14,309 bases of DNA from Deltaproteobacteria bacterium (GTDB taxonomy: Bacteria > Desulfobacterota > Binatia > Binatales > Binataceae), in contig DAHZDR010000379.1 of assembly GCA_027403435.1 (NCBI GenBank), forward strand, positions 1 to 14,309, read 5' to 3'. The translations under genes were made by a program, and so were the position numbers. The notes beneath the pieces were generated by a model. The model ran no database searches. It saw only the letters and a list, made by a program, of their open reading frames with translations, and had not been told where the DNA came from. Shown here piece after piece: positions 1 through 7,831 of this stretch; position 1 is the first letter of the stretch; each line of letters opens with the position of its first letter.

Positions 1-213
1 GGTTTCGAGGTGGTCTGCCATGCGCGATCGCGGATTCCCGATTCCCCGATAATCATGATGACGGCGTACCATTCGCCGGACGTGCAACGGGCGGCCGCCG
101 CCGCCGGAATCGTGGCCTATCTGCCCAAGCCATTCGCGATGACGGAGCTGGGCAAGGCGGTCGAAATGACGCTCGGCGAAATCTGGATGATTGGTCCCAA
201 TAGCTGCAATTGA
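1..213 (+). CDS. Response regulator receiver domain, C-terminal part (cut by window edge)
   Basis: The frame is open from base 1 to a TGA at 211-213, giving 70 visible residues. They match the second half of a CheY-like receiver. GFEVV is the segment usual after the phosphorylated-Asp loop, PIIMMTAY carries the conserved switch Thr (visible residue 21), and LPKPF carries the conserved Lys-Pro (Lys43). A last amphipathic helix follows and the protein ends about 15 residues later. The phosphoacceptor Asp lies outside the window. So little follows the receiver that this is either a single-domain regulator or the C-terminal receiver of a hybrid histidine kinase; the window cannot tell which. It converges with the sigma-54 activator at 402-1796. 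A two-component partnership between them is possible but not shown. Confidence 0.85.
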   Translation, partial: GFEVVCHARSRIPDSPIIMMTAYHSPDVQRAAAAAGIVAYLPKPFAMTELGKAVEMTLGEIWMIGPNSCN

Positions 214-217
214 CCAA
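191..217 (+). terminator. Weak possible hairpin over the end of the receiver gene
   Basis: TTGGTC (191-196) and GACCAA (212-217) can pair around the stop codon, with a short AAT/ATT pairing inside the loop. No T tract follows, so a terminator role is only a guess. The rest of 218-401 holds no gene and no other clear signal except the GCCGGC hairpin at 365-381. Confidence 0.2.
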
Positions 218-364
218 CTCGCACTTGATTCGGCAGGCAAGCTGATTGTCCAGGCCGTTTGACGTTTGCCGCTCGGCCGACTCGCCCCAACGTGGTGGCG
301 AGACCGCATATGGATAGTAGCCGAGGCGGATCACGAAAAGGTTGGTCAGCGCGTTATTGTTTCA

Positions 365-381
365 GCCGGCTGGACGCCGGC
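365..381 (-). terminator. Short hairpin after the sigma-54 activator gene
   Basis: GCCGGC occurs twice (365-370 and 376-381) around a 5-base loop. Because GCCGGC is its own complement, this makes a 6-bp GC-rich stem about 20 bases past the activator's stop codon. No run of U follows on the minus strand, so if it terminates transcription it is not a classical intrinsic terminator. Confidence 0.25.
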
Positions 382-401
382 GTAAGCCGACACGTGCAAA
401 T

Positions 402-1796
<1,395 letters not shown>

Positions 1797-1822
1797 GCGC
1801 AGGCGCGGCCACAACCGCTGAG

Positions 1823-1847
1823 CGGGTTGCGCCGTTGACGCAACCCG
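1823..1847. promoter_or_regulatory. 9-bp perfect dyad upstream of the sigma-54 activator gene
   Basis: CGGGTTGCG (1823-1831) and CGCAACCCG (1839-1847) are perfect inverted copies around a 7-base spacer. The dyad lies 27-51 bases before the activator's ATG. It could be an operator, for example for autoregulation, or a hairpin in the mRNA leader. It overlaps a second, mutually exclusive pairing, CCGCT (1815-1819) with AGCGG (1821-1825). Confidence 0.45.
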
Positions 1848-1873
1848 GTTCTCCACGGAACAATCATCCATCC

Positions 1874-1898
1874 CGGTGGGTTCGCCGTCAACCCGCCG
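1874..1898. promoter_or_regulatory. Second GGGTT/AACCC dyad in the same intergenic region
   Basis: CGGTGGGTT (1874-1882) and AACCCGCCG (1890-1898) pair at 8 of 9 positions around a 7-base spacer. Its inner GGGTT/AACCC half-sites also occur in the dyad at 1823-1847, with centres about 51 bases apart (roughly five helical turns). Repeated dyads upstream of a regulator gene suggest protein binding sites. The function is inferred. Confidence 0.4.
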
Positions 1899-1922
1899 CG
1901 ACGGAAACCGCGAACGCGATCC

Positions 1923-1939
1923 GCCGCAAAGCTTGCGGC
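1923..1939 (-). terminator. Hairpin just after the helix-hairpin-helix gene
   Basis: GCCGCAA (1923-1929) and TTGCGGC (1933-1939) form a perfect 7-bp stem with a 3-base loop, starting about 12 bases past that gene's stop codon on the minus strand. No U tract follows, so it may be a weak or Rho-assisted terminator. Confidence 0.35.
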
Positions 1940-1951
1940 TTGCCGATATGG

Positions 1952-2422
1952 TCAGCGCGGTTCGGCGGCCGTCGCGCCGCGAGTTTCCAGGGCCTTGAGC
2001 AGCCGCTCCTCGCTTTTCGCGCCGAAACCGCCGATAGTGCGCAACTGGCCCGCTTGAAGCGCGCGGCGCAGATCGTCCAGACTCGCAATCTTGAGCCGGT
2101 CGTGAAGGAGCTTGATCCGCTTTGGCCCGAGTCCCGGCAGCGCGCGCAATTCGCGGAGTCCGGCTGGAAACGAGCGTTTTAGTTCGGCGTGCAGAGGAAC
2201 TTCGCAGCCGGCGGCGAGCGTCGCGATTTTTTCGGCGAGGTCGGCGCCGATGCCAGGCAACGCCTTGATTCGATCGCGCGACAGGCCCGCGATCGGGGCC
2301 GGATAATCGTCAATCGTGCGCGCGGCGTTGCGGTAGGCGCGCACGCGGAAGAAATTTTCGCCGCGCATTTCGAGCAGGTCGGCGATTTCTTCGAGTACGC
2401 CCGCGATTTCGTCGTTGCGCAT
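1952..2422 (-). CDS. Stand-alone helix-hairpin-helix protein, PolX N-terminal-like
   Basis: This 156-residue protein resembles the N-terminal 8-kDa domain plus the following helix-hairpin-helix (HhH) region of bacterial family X DNA polymerases. It starts MRNDEIAGVLEEIADLLEM, followed by NFFRVRAYRNAARTI, the typical first helices. Three HhH hairpins follow: LPGIGADLAEKIATL, LPGLGPKRIKLLH and IGGFGAKSEERLL. The nucleotidyltransferase core and the C-terminal PHP exonuclease domain of full PolX (usually about 570 residues) are absent, and the next gene downstream on this strand is unrelated. Non-specific DNA binding through the HhH hairpins is the likely activity; no catalytic residue is visible. 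The ATG at 2422 is chosen over a TTG at 2461 because PolX homology begins there. Neither start has a good Shine-Dalgarno sequence. The gene lies 115 bases after the amidohydrolase gene and may be transcribed separately. Confidence 0.85.
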   Translation of the reverse strand: MRNDEIAGVLEEIADLLEMRGENFFRVRAYRNAARTIDDYPAPIAGLSRDRIKALPGIGADLAEKIATLAAGCEVPLHAELKRSFPAGLRELRALPGLGPKRIKLLHDRLKIASLDDLRRALQAGQLRTIGGFGAKSEERLLKALETRGATAAEPR

Positions 2423-2537
2423 CGTGAGGTCCGGCCGCTCGGAGCGGGACAATCCGCGCAATCGTGTTTGACGGCGCGCCAGCCGCGTGGCCGGCGAAAT
2501 TGCGCGTTCGGACTTGCGGCCAAATCGCGCTGGACGA

Positions 2538-4001
2538 TCAACCTTCCCGGCGTTCCCGCGCGACGGCGTCTTCGACGGCGGTTCCGGCGAAGAACCGCGG
2601 ATTCATCGCGGCCCAGATCCGCACCGGATTGGCGAAAACAAAATCGCGGAAATCGCTTTCCGTGATCAGTCCGTGTTCGACCAGCTCGTAAGCCTCCTCC
2701 GTGACTTCGGTCATATCGGGCACGTCCCAGTGGCCGATATCGGAACTGAACAGGACATTGTGGCGCGCGCCGAGCGGGTTGACGCGGTCATTAAAGGCCC
2801 AGGCGTTGATCGGATCGTCGGCTTCGCAGCCGAAGAAGAAGCTGCGCGTGAACACGTCGCGAATCTCCTCGGCGCGTTCGATTCCGCACGCGGCGAATTC
2901 GTCGAGCATCGCGGGATCTTCGCTGGCCCCGCTGAAACGTTCGCCGGCGGCCGCCAGACGGTCGATTTTGTCCCGCACGGCCGGCGTGCCGTATTGCCGG
3001 CACAAATCGTAAAATAACCGCCGGTCGAGATTGGCGGGATTGTAATCTTCGACCGTCCGCCGATTGCGCTTGCGCCAATGGGCGATCAGGTCCGAATAGA
3101 GCGTGCAGGCCCATCCGGCGCCGCCTTCAAGAAACGCGAATTTGAGCGACGGAAAGCGTTTCGGCACGCCACCGATGAAGAGCGCCTTGCAGACCGCCTC
3201 GCCGGCGGCGGCGAAATTCCCGATATGGTTGTAAACGTAGTTATTGACCGAGTTCCGGCTGCCCCATCCCATGCCGCTGGAATGGAACGTCGCGGGAACT
3301 CCGAGTTCGACGCATTTGGCCCATACGGGGTCGTAATCGTGGAGGCTGTCAACGGCGAGGTTATCGATCCAGAAGGCCCAGCGCGCGACTTCGGGCGCGC
3401 GTTTCAATACGGTCGCGATCGGGCGGCGGACGTTTCCGGGCAGCATCACGGCCTTGAAGCCCAGTTTTTTGACGGCGAACTCGAGTTCGTCGATCGCTTC
3501 CTCGGGCGTGTGCATCGGCACGACCGCGACCGGGGCGATGCGATCCGAGAATTCGCGGAACAGGTCCGCGTGGAACATGTTGTAGGCGCGGCTGGCGCCG
3601 CGGCGCAGCTCCTCGTCCTCAAGATGCGCGGCGAACATCGCCAGGGTGTGGTAGAGAATCGTAAAATCGAGGCCGAACTGCTCCATGCGCTGATAGAGCA
3701 GCTTGGGCAGGGTGGCGGTTGCGCGATCGAGCGTGTTGCGCGTTGGAAAGGCCCACCACGGCGGCCGCGTCGCGCGGCGCTCCATGCGTTCGGCGGGCGA
3801 CAGCCGATGCCATCCGCCGCCCGCGCCGCGTCCATTGCCGTTTTTGAAACGATCGAGCAGCGCGGGCCCGCCGACCTGCTTGAGATAATCCGAAATCGCC
3901 GGCGCGAATTCGATCGTATGGCCGTCGGAATCGATCACCGGATGATTGAGGCGCGCGCGAATCGCGGCCGATTTGCTTGCGCCGGACAGGGTGGCCGCCA
4001 T
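2538..4001 (-). CDS. Amidohydrolase 2-family metal-dependent hydrolase (TIM barrel)
   Basis: This 487-residue protein fits the amidohydrolase-2 family, which includes ACMSD-like decarboxylases and hydrolases. Candidate metal and active-site residues appear in order: DSDGH (D24, D26, H28) after the first strand, in place of the classical HxH; H240 in TFHSSGMGW; H259; E292 in FLEGGAGW; and D421 in SSDIGHWD near the end. A long segment (about 305-410) separates the last two motifs, as in other large members. There is no signal peptide, so it is probably cytosolic. AAGGAG (4013-4018 on the plus strand) lies 11 bases before the ATG. It is the last gene of the five-gene cluster, 44 bases after CoA-transferase A, which suggests it acts on a pathway intermediate. 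Whether it hydrolyses, hydrates or decarboxylates cannot be read from the sequence. Confidence 0.9.
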   Translation of the reverse strand: MAATLSGASKSAAIRARLNHPVIDSDGHTIEFAPAISDYLKQVGGPALLDRFKNGNGRGAGGGWHRLSPAERMERRATRPPWWAFPTRNTLDRATATLPKLLYQRMEQFGLDFTILYHTLAMFAAHLEDEELRRGASRAYNMFHADLFREFSDRIAPVAVVPMHTPEEAIDELEFAVKKLGFKAVMLPGNVRRPIATVLKRAPEVARWAFWIDNLAVDSLHDYDPVWAKCVELGVPATFHSSGMGWGSRNSVNNYVYNHIGNFAAAGEAVCKALFIGGVPKRFPSLKFAFLEGGAGWACTLYSDLIAHWRKRNRRTVEDYNPANLDRRLFYDLCRQYGTPAVRDKIDRLAAAGERFSGASEDPAMLDEFAACGIERAEEIRDVFTRSFFFGCEADDPINAWAFNDRVNPLGARHNVLFSSDIGHWDVPDMTEVTEEAYELVEHGLITESDFRDFVFANPVRIWAAMNPRFFAGTAVEDAVARERREG

Positions 4002-4045
4002 CGATTGATGAACTCCTTGTAATCGTTTGCCGTTAGCGCGTCCGC

Positions 4046-5239
4046 TCAGATGACTTTTTGTTCGCGCAGCGCGGCGATTTCCGCGGCGCTGAGGCCCAGT
4101 TCGCCCGCATAGACGCTTTCGTTGTCGGCGCCGAGGGCGGGACTCAACGATTTGACTTCGGGCCGCGCGCTGTCGAGCCGAATCGGCGAGGTGAAAATAG
4201 TCAGCGGACCAAGCTCGGGATGTTCCACGGTTTGCAGCATGCCGCGTTCATGCAGATGCGGATCGGCCATGACTTCGTGCAACTCCTGCACGATTCCGCA
4301 GAAGACGCCGGCGCGGCCCATTTCGTCGAACAGTTCGCGGCGGGTTTTAGTCGCGGTCCACTCGCCGACGAAACGATCGACTTCGTGGCGGTTTTTGGAA
4401 CGCGCACCGGGCGCCGCAAAGCGCGGGTCATCCGCCAGTTCCGCGTGGCCCATCAATTCGCACAGCCGCCGCCAGCGGACGTTATCGATCGCGAGAATCA
4501 TCACATGACCGTCGCTCGCCGGATAGGAATTGTAAGGTGCGATCGCGCCGCCGGAGGCGCGATTGCCGTCACGCAGATTGCGCAGGCCCATTTCGTAAAC
4601 GCCGAGGAACGAAGTCAGCGACGGAATGATCGAATCGTACAGTGAGAGCTCGACCATCAGGCCCTGGCCGGTGCGGTCGCGTTGGCGAATCGCGGCCAGC
4701 AGCCCGGCACAGAAATGCGCACCGCCCATGAGGTCGGCGATCGCGGCGCCGGTTTTGAGCGGCGGGCCGTCCGCCTCGCCAGTGATCGCCATCACGCCGC
4801 CCATCGCCTGCACGATCGGATCGAACGCGGCAAGTTCGCGATAGGGTCCGCTCAGGCCGAAGCCGGTGTTCGTGGCGTAAATCAGGCGCGGATTGCGCGC
4901 GCGCAGCGTCTCGTAACCCAGGCCCATGGACTCCAGCGTGCCGACGGCGAAGTTTTCGACCACCAGGTCCGCCGTTTCCACCATGCGGAGAAACAGCGCC
5001 TTGCCTTGCGCGCTCTTCAGATTCAGCGTGATCGAGCGCTTATTGTTGTTCATGACGGCAAAGGGATAGCCGTAGGCGTGGTCACGCTTGCGAAACAGCG
5101 CGCGGGCGCCGTCGCCGACGCCCGGAGCCTCGATCTTGATCACCTCGGCGCCCAGAAAACTGAGCAGCAACGTGGCGTACGGACCGGCATAGTAGTGCGT
5201 CAGATCGAGGATCCGAAGGTCGTCTAGCGGCTTGTGCAT
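4046..5239 (-). CDS. Family III CoA-transferase A (CaiB/BaiF type)
   Basis: This 397-residue protein is a typical family III CoA-transferase, a family that moves CoA between carboxylates through an aspartyl-CoA intermediate. It opens with LDDLRILDLTHYYAGPYATL and LGAEVIKIEAPG, then NNNKRSITLNLKS, VVENFAVGTLESMGLGYETL and TGFGLSGPY. The nucleophile is present: D169 in GAAIADLMGG, the same number as in formyl-CoA transferase and CaiB. The length matches the family (380-410). The ATG at 5239 has AGAGGGG five bases upstream; the frame runs on to 5416, but that part overlaps the upstream gene and looks like no domain. It follows CoA-transferase B by 35 bases and precedes the amidohydrolase gene by 44. 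Of the three transferases it looks the most canonical. Donor and acceptor acids are unknown, and racemases of the same fold cannot be wholly excluded. Confidence 0.94.
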   Translation of the reverse strand: MHKPLDDLRILDLTHYYAGPYATLLLSFLGAEVIKIEAPGVGDGARALFRKRDHAYGYPFAVMNNNKRSITLNLKSAQGKALFLRMVETADLVVENFAVGTLESMGLGYETLRARNPRLIYATNTGFGLSGPYRELAAFDPIVQAMGGVMAITGEADGPPLKTGAAIADLMGGAHFCAGLLAAIRQRDRTGQGLMVELSLYDSIIPSLTSFLGVYEMGLRNLRDGNRASGGAIAPYNSYPASDGHVMILAIDNVRWRRLCELMGHAELADDPRFAAPGARSKNRHEVDRFVGEWTATKTRRELFDEMGRAGVFCGIVQELHEVMADPHLHERGMLQTVEHPELGPLTIFTSPIRLDSARPEVKSLSPALGADNESVYAGELGLSAAEIAALREQKVI

Positions 5240-5244
5240 CGGCG

Positions 5245-5251
5245 CCCCTCT
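5245..5251 (-). promoter_or_regulatory. Ribosome binding site that fixes the CoA-transferase A start
   Basis: On the minus strand this reads AGAGGGG, five bases before the ATG at 5239. It supports that start over in-frame extensions up to 5416, which would overlap CoA-transferase B. Confidence 0.75.
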
Positions 5252-5274
5252 AGCGCGCGCGAATGGCGCGTGGT

Positions 5275-6495
5275 TCAAATCAACACGCCAGACTTGCGCA
5301 GATGCTCGATCTGGTCGAGGGTGAGTCCCAGCAACGATTTGAGCACAGGTTCGGTGTCGGCGCCGCGCAACGGAGCGGGACTGCGCACGGCGCACGGCGT
5401 TTCCGACATTTTCCACGGGATGCCCGCATGCTGGCGCTTGCCGACCTCCGAATGCTCCAGGAGGGCGAAATACCCGCGCTCGTTCAGATGCGGATCCTCG
5501 GCCAAATCCTTATTGCTCATCGAGGGGAACGCGGCGACGCCCGCGGTCTGCAACGCCCGCGCGGCATCCCAGCGGTCGCGCGTATTCGTCCAGGCGGTGA
5601 CGATCTGGTCAAGCGCGGTTTCGTTTTGCTTGCGCAAGGCCGCGGTTTTGAAGCGCGGATCGGCGGCCAGTTCCGGCTTTTCCATCACCCGGCAGAGCGC
5701 GCGCCATTCCTCATCGCCGCCGACGGCGATCGACACCCATTTTTCGTCGTCGCCCGCCGCCTTGTAGCATTCATGCGGCGCCATCACCGGGTCATGATTT
5801 CCGTGGCGGCCGGGTTCGCGATGGTTAAGCTCGAATTCGAGCATCCCTTCCGGCATCAGCGCGAGCGCGGTTTCGAACTGCGACTGGTCGATATACTGGC
5901 CCTCGCCGGTAAGCGCGCGATGGGTCAGCGCGGCCATCAGCGCGAAGGCGCCGAAAATGCCCGCGTTCGGATCGGGATAGGAGACGCCGATCTCGCCGGG
6001 ATCGCCGCCCTCGTAGCCGGTGGTGAAAAACATGCCGGAGGCGGCGGAAGCGGGCGGTCCATAGCCGACGTAACCCTTATAAGGGCCGGTTTGGCCGTAC
6101 CCGGACATCGAAATCATGATGATCTCGGGTTTGATCGAACGCAGCTTGGCGTAGCCAAGTCCCAATTTGTCCATCACGCCGGCGGCGAAATTGTCGGCGA
6201 CGATATCGCAGTGGCGGACCAGTTGGCAGGCGAGATCGATCGCCTCGGGCCGGGTCAGATTGAGCGTGATCGAGCGCTTGCCCTGATTGTATTGATTGAA
6301 GTAGCCGGCGCGGTTCGGACCCGGGATGTCGTCGGCGAACGGCGGGATCAGTCGCGTCACGCAGGCCGGACGCGCCGTGGTTTCGACGCGAATGACTTCG
6401 GCGCCCAGATGCGCCAGTTGCATCGTGCAGAACGGTCCCGCCCACGCCCAGGTAAAATCGAGCACGCGGATTCCGGATAGTGGAAGATTGGCCAT
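5275..6495 (-). CDS. Family III CoA-transferase B (CaiB/BaiF type)
   Basis: This 406-residue CaiB/BaiF protein has the expected landmarks: LSGIRVLDFTWAWAGPFCTM, LGAEVIRVE, NQGKRSITLNLTRPEA, VADNFAAGVMDKLGLGY and MSGYGQTGPY. The Asp at the nucleophile position is D175 in VSYPDPNAGIFG, a context different from the usual IADxxxG, so this belongs to another subfamily than transferase A. The GYGPPASAASG stretch and the GEIGVSYPDP context resemble transferases that act on larger acids, but I cannot assign a substrate. The ATG at 6495 has GAGGAAA nine bases upstream; an extension to 6543 would overlap the upstream gene. The 19-base gap to CoA-transferase C indicates co-transcription and perhaps a heteromeric complex. 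Succinyl-CoA:benzylsuccinate CoA-transferase is a known case of a two-subunit enzyme of this family. Confidence 0.93.
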   Translation of the reverse strand: MANLPLSGIRVLDFTWAWAGPFCTMQLAHLGAEVIRVETTARPACVTRLIPPFADDIPGPNRAGYFNQYNQGKRSITLNLTRPEAIDLACQLVRHCDIVADNFAAGVMDKLGLGYAKLRSIKPEIIMISMSGYGQTGPYKGYVGYGPPASAASGMFFTTGYEGGDPGEIGVSYPDPNAGIFGAFALMAALTHRALTGEGQYIDQSQFETALALMPEGMLEFELNHREPGRHGNHDPVMAPHECYKAAGDDEKWVSIAVGGDEEWRALCRVMEKPELAADPRFKTAALRKQNETALDQIVTAWTNTRDRWDAARALQTAGVAAFPSMSNKDLAEDPHLNERGYFALLEHSEVGKRQHAGIPWKMSETPCAVRSPAPLRGADTEPVLKSLLGLTLDQIEHLRKSGVLI

Positions 6496-6514
6496 GGCGA
6501 ATTTCCTCGCGGCG

Positions 6515-7732
6515 TCAGGCGACGCCGGCTTTGCGCAAGTCATTGAGGCGCTCGCGCGCGATTCCCAGTTCGCCGCAGAAAATTTCTTCGGCGTGTTCCC
6601 CCAGCCGCGGCGCCGGACGGCGCAGCGCCCATGGCGTCGCGCCGTACTTCGAGGGCATTCCGGGCAGTTTCACCGGGCCGAGCCCTGGCTGGTCGAGCGT
6701 GGCGAAGAATTTGCGCTCCGCCAGATGTTCGCTCTCGTACAAGTCGCGCATCGTGTTGACCGGCGCGAACGGCACCCGCCGCGCCTGCGCTTCGCGATAG
6801 AGGTCCTGGGTCTTCCACTGACTGAGCCATTCGCCCATCAGCGCCTTTAGCGCATCCTGGTTTTGACCGCGCGCAATCCGGTCCTTAAACAGCTCGTCGC
6901 TGGCCCATTCAGGATTGCCCATGAATTCGACAAGGCGCTTCCATTGATCCTCTTCGACCGCCAGCGCGAAGATTTTGCCGTCGGCCGTGTCGGCGATGAA
7001 CCATGGACCGAGCAGGCGCGAACCGAGCCGCGAGGTTTCGCGATGCGCGTAGGTCCAGTGCATGAAGTTCATCTCGAGCATCGCCGCGACCGCTTCCTGC
7101 GCGGAAATGTCGATCGCCTGGCCCTTGCCGGTCTTGAGCCGATGCATATACGCGGCCAGCGCGGTTATCGCGGCATGAATCCCGCCCTGAAACTCGCATT
7201 GCGAGCCGAAGCATTTGAGCGGCGGCAAGTCAGGATAGGGCGACGCGCCAGGACTCAGCGTGGCCCATCCGGCGGCGTTCGAAAGAGTGAGTTCATAGCC
7301 GCGCCAGTTGGCGTACGGCCCGGTTTCGCCGAAAGGCGAGATGGCGGCCACCACCAGCTTGGGATAGGCCGCCAGCAGCGCGGCGCTGTCGAGTCCCTGC
7401 GCGGCGCGGTCTCCGGGGGCGACGTTATGAATCAGGATATCGGCGCCGGCGAGCAGCTTGCCGAGCAATTCCCGCCCCTCGGGACGCTTCAAATCCGCGA
7501 CCGCGCCGCGCTTGTTCGCGTTCAGATAAATAAAGATGCCGCTCTTTTCGGGATCCGGCTGGTCGTTCGGAAACGGCCCGCGCCGTCGCGTCAGGTCGCC
7601 GCCCGGCGGCTCGACCTTGATCACTTCCGCGCCCAAGTCGGCGATCATTTTGGCTCCGAACGCGGCCGGGATGCCCTCGCCGCATTCAACGATTTTTATC
7701 GCCCCGAAGGGCGATCCTGACTGACTTCCCAC
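6515..7732 (-). CDS. Divergent family III CoA-transferase C, Glu at the nucleophile position
   Basis: About 405 residues of CaiB/BaiF fold: AIKIVECGEGIPAAFGAKMIADLGAEVIKVEPP, NANKRGAVADLKRPEG, then SPFGETGPY. At the position aligned with the catalytic Asp of transferase A, the segment PPLKCFGSQCEFQGG has Glu (E180) where A has PPLKTGAAIADLMGG. I placed this by eye from the shared PPLK and GG flanks. Glu could still act as nucleophile, or the subunit could be inactive or structural. The start is uncertain: I chose GTG at 7732, with AAGAGG about 11 bases upstream, because it leaves about nine residues before the conserved fold. A GTG at 7795 in the same frame would add 21 residues (426 in all). 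It lies 99 bases after the acyl-CoA synthetase gene and 19 before CoA-transferase B. Confidence 0.88.
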   Translation of the reverse strand: MGSQSGSPFGAIKIVECGEGIPAAFGAKMIADLGAEVIKVEPPGGDLTRRRGPFPNDQPDPEKSGIFIYLNANKRGAVADLKRPEGRELLGKLLAGADILIHNVAPGDRAAQGLDSAALLAAYPKLVVAAISPFGETGPYANWRGYELTLSNAAGWATLSPGASPYPDLPPLKCFGSQCEFQGGIHAAITALAAYMHRLKTGKGQAIDISAQEAVAAMLEMNFMHWTYAHRETSRLGSRLLGPWFIADTADGKIFALAVEEDQWKRLVEFMGNPEWASDELFKDRIARGQNQDALKALMGEWLSQWKTQDLYREAQARRVPFAPVNTMRDLYESEHLAERKFFATLDQPGLGPVKLPGMPSKYGATPWALRRPAPRLGEHAEEIFCGELGIARERLNDLRKAGVA

Positions 7733-7831
7733 GTGGACTCGAACCTCTTCGCTTGTTCTGGCCGAACGGCCCTGTGCTTCCCATAGCGCTTTCACGGCGC
7801 AAAACGCAAATTCGCCGGGGTTTAGCCCAAG

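Noticed and set aside
2423..2461. TTG at 2461 as the start of the helix-hairpin-helix gene
   Set aside because: The extra 13 residues have no PolX similarity and no ribosome binding site precedes the TTG.
3078..4022. A 314-residue plus-strand open frame opposite the amidohydrolase gene
   Set aside because: It is a composition artefact; the metal-site motifs are all on the minus strand.
5263..6480. A 405-residue plus-strand open frame opposite CoA-transferase B
   Set aside because: The sequence is Arg/Gly/His-rich with no domain; it is the complement of a clear CaiB/BaiF gene.
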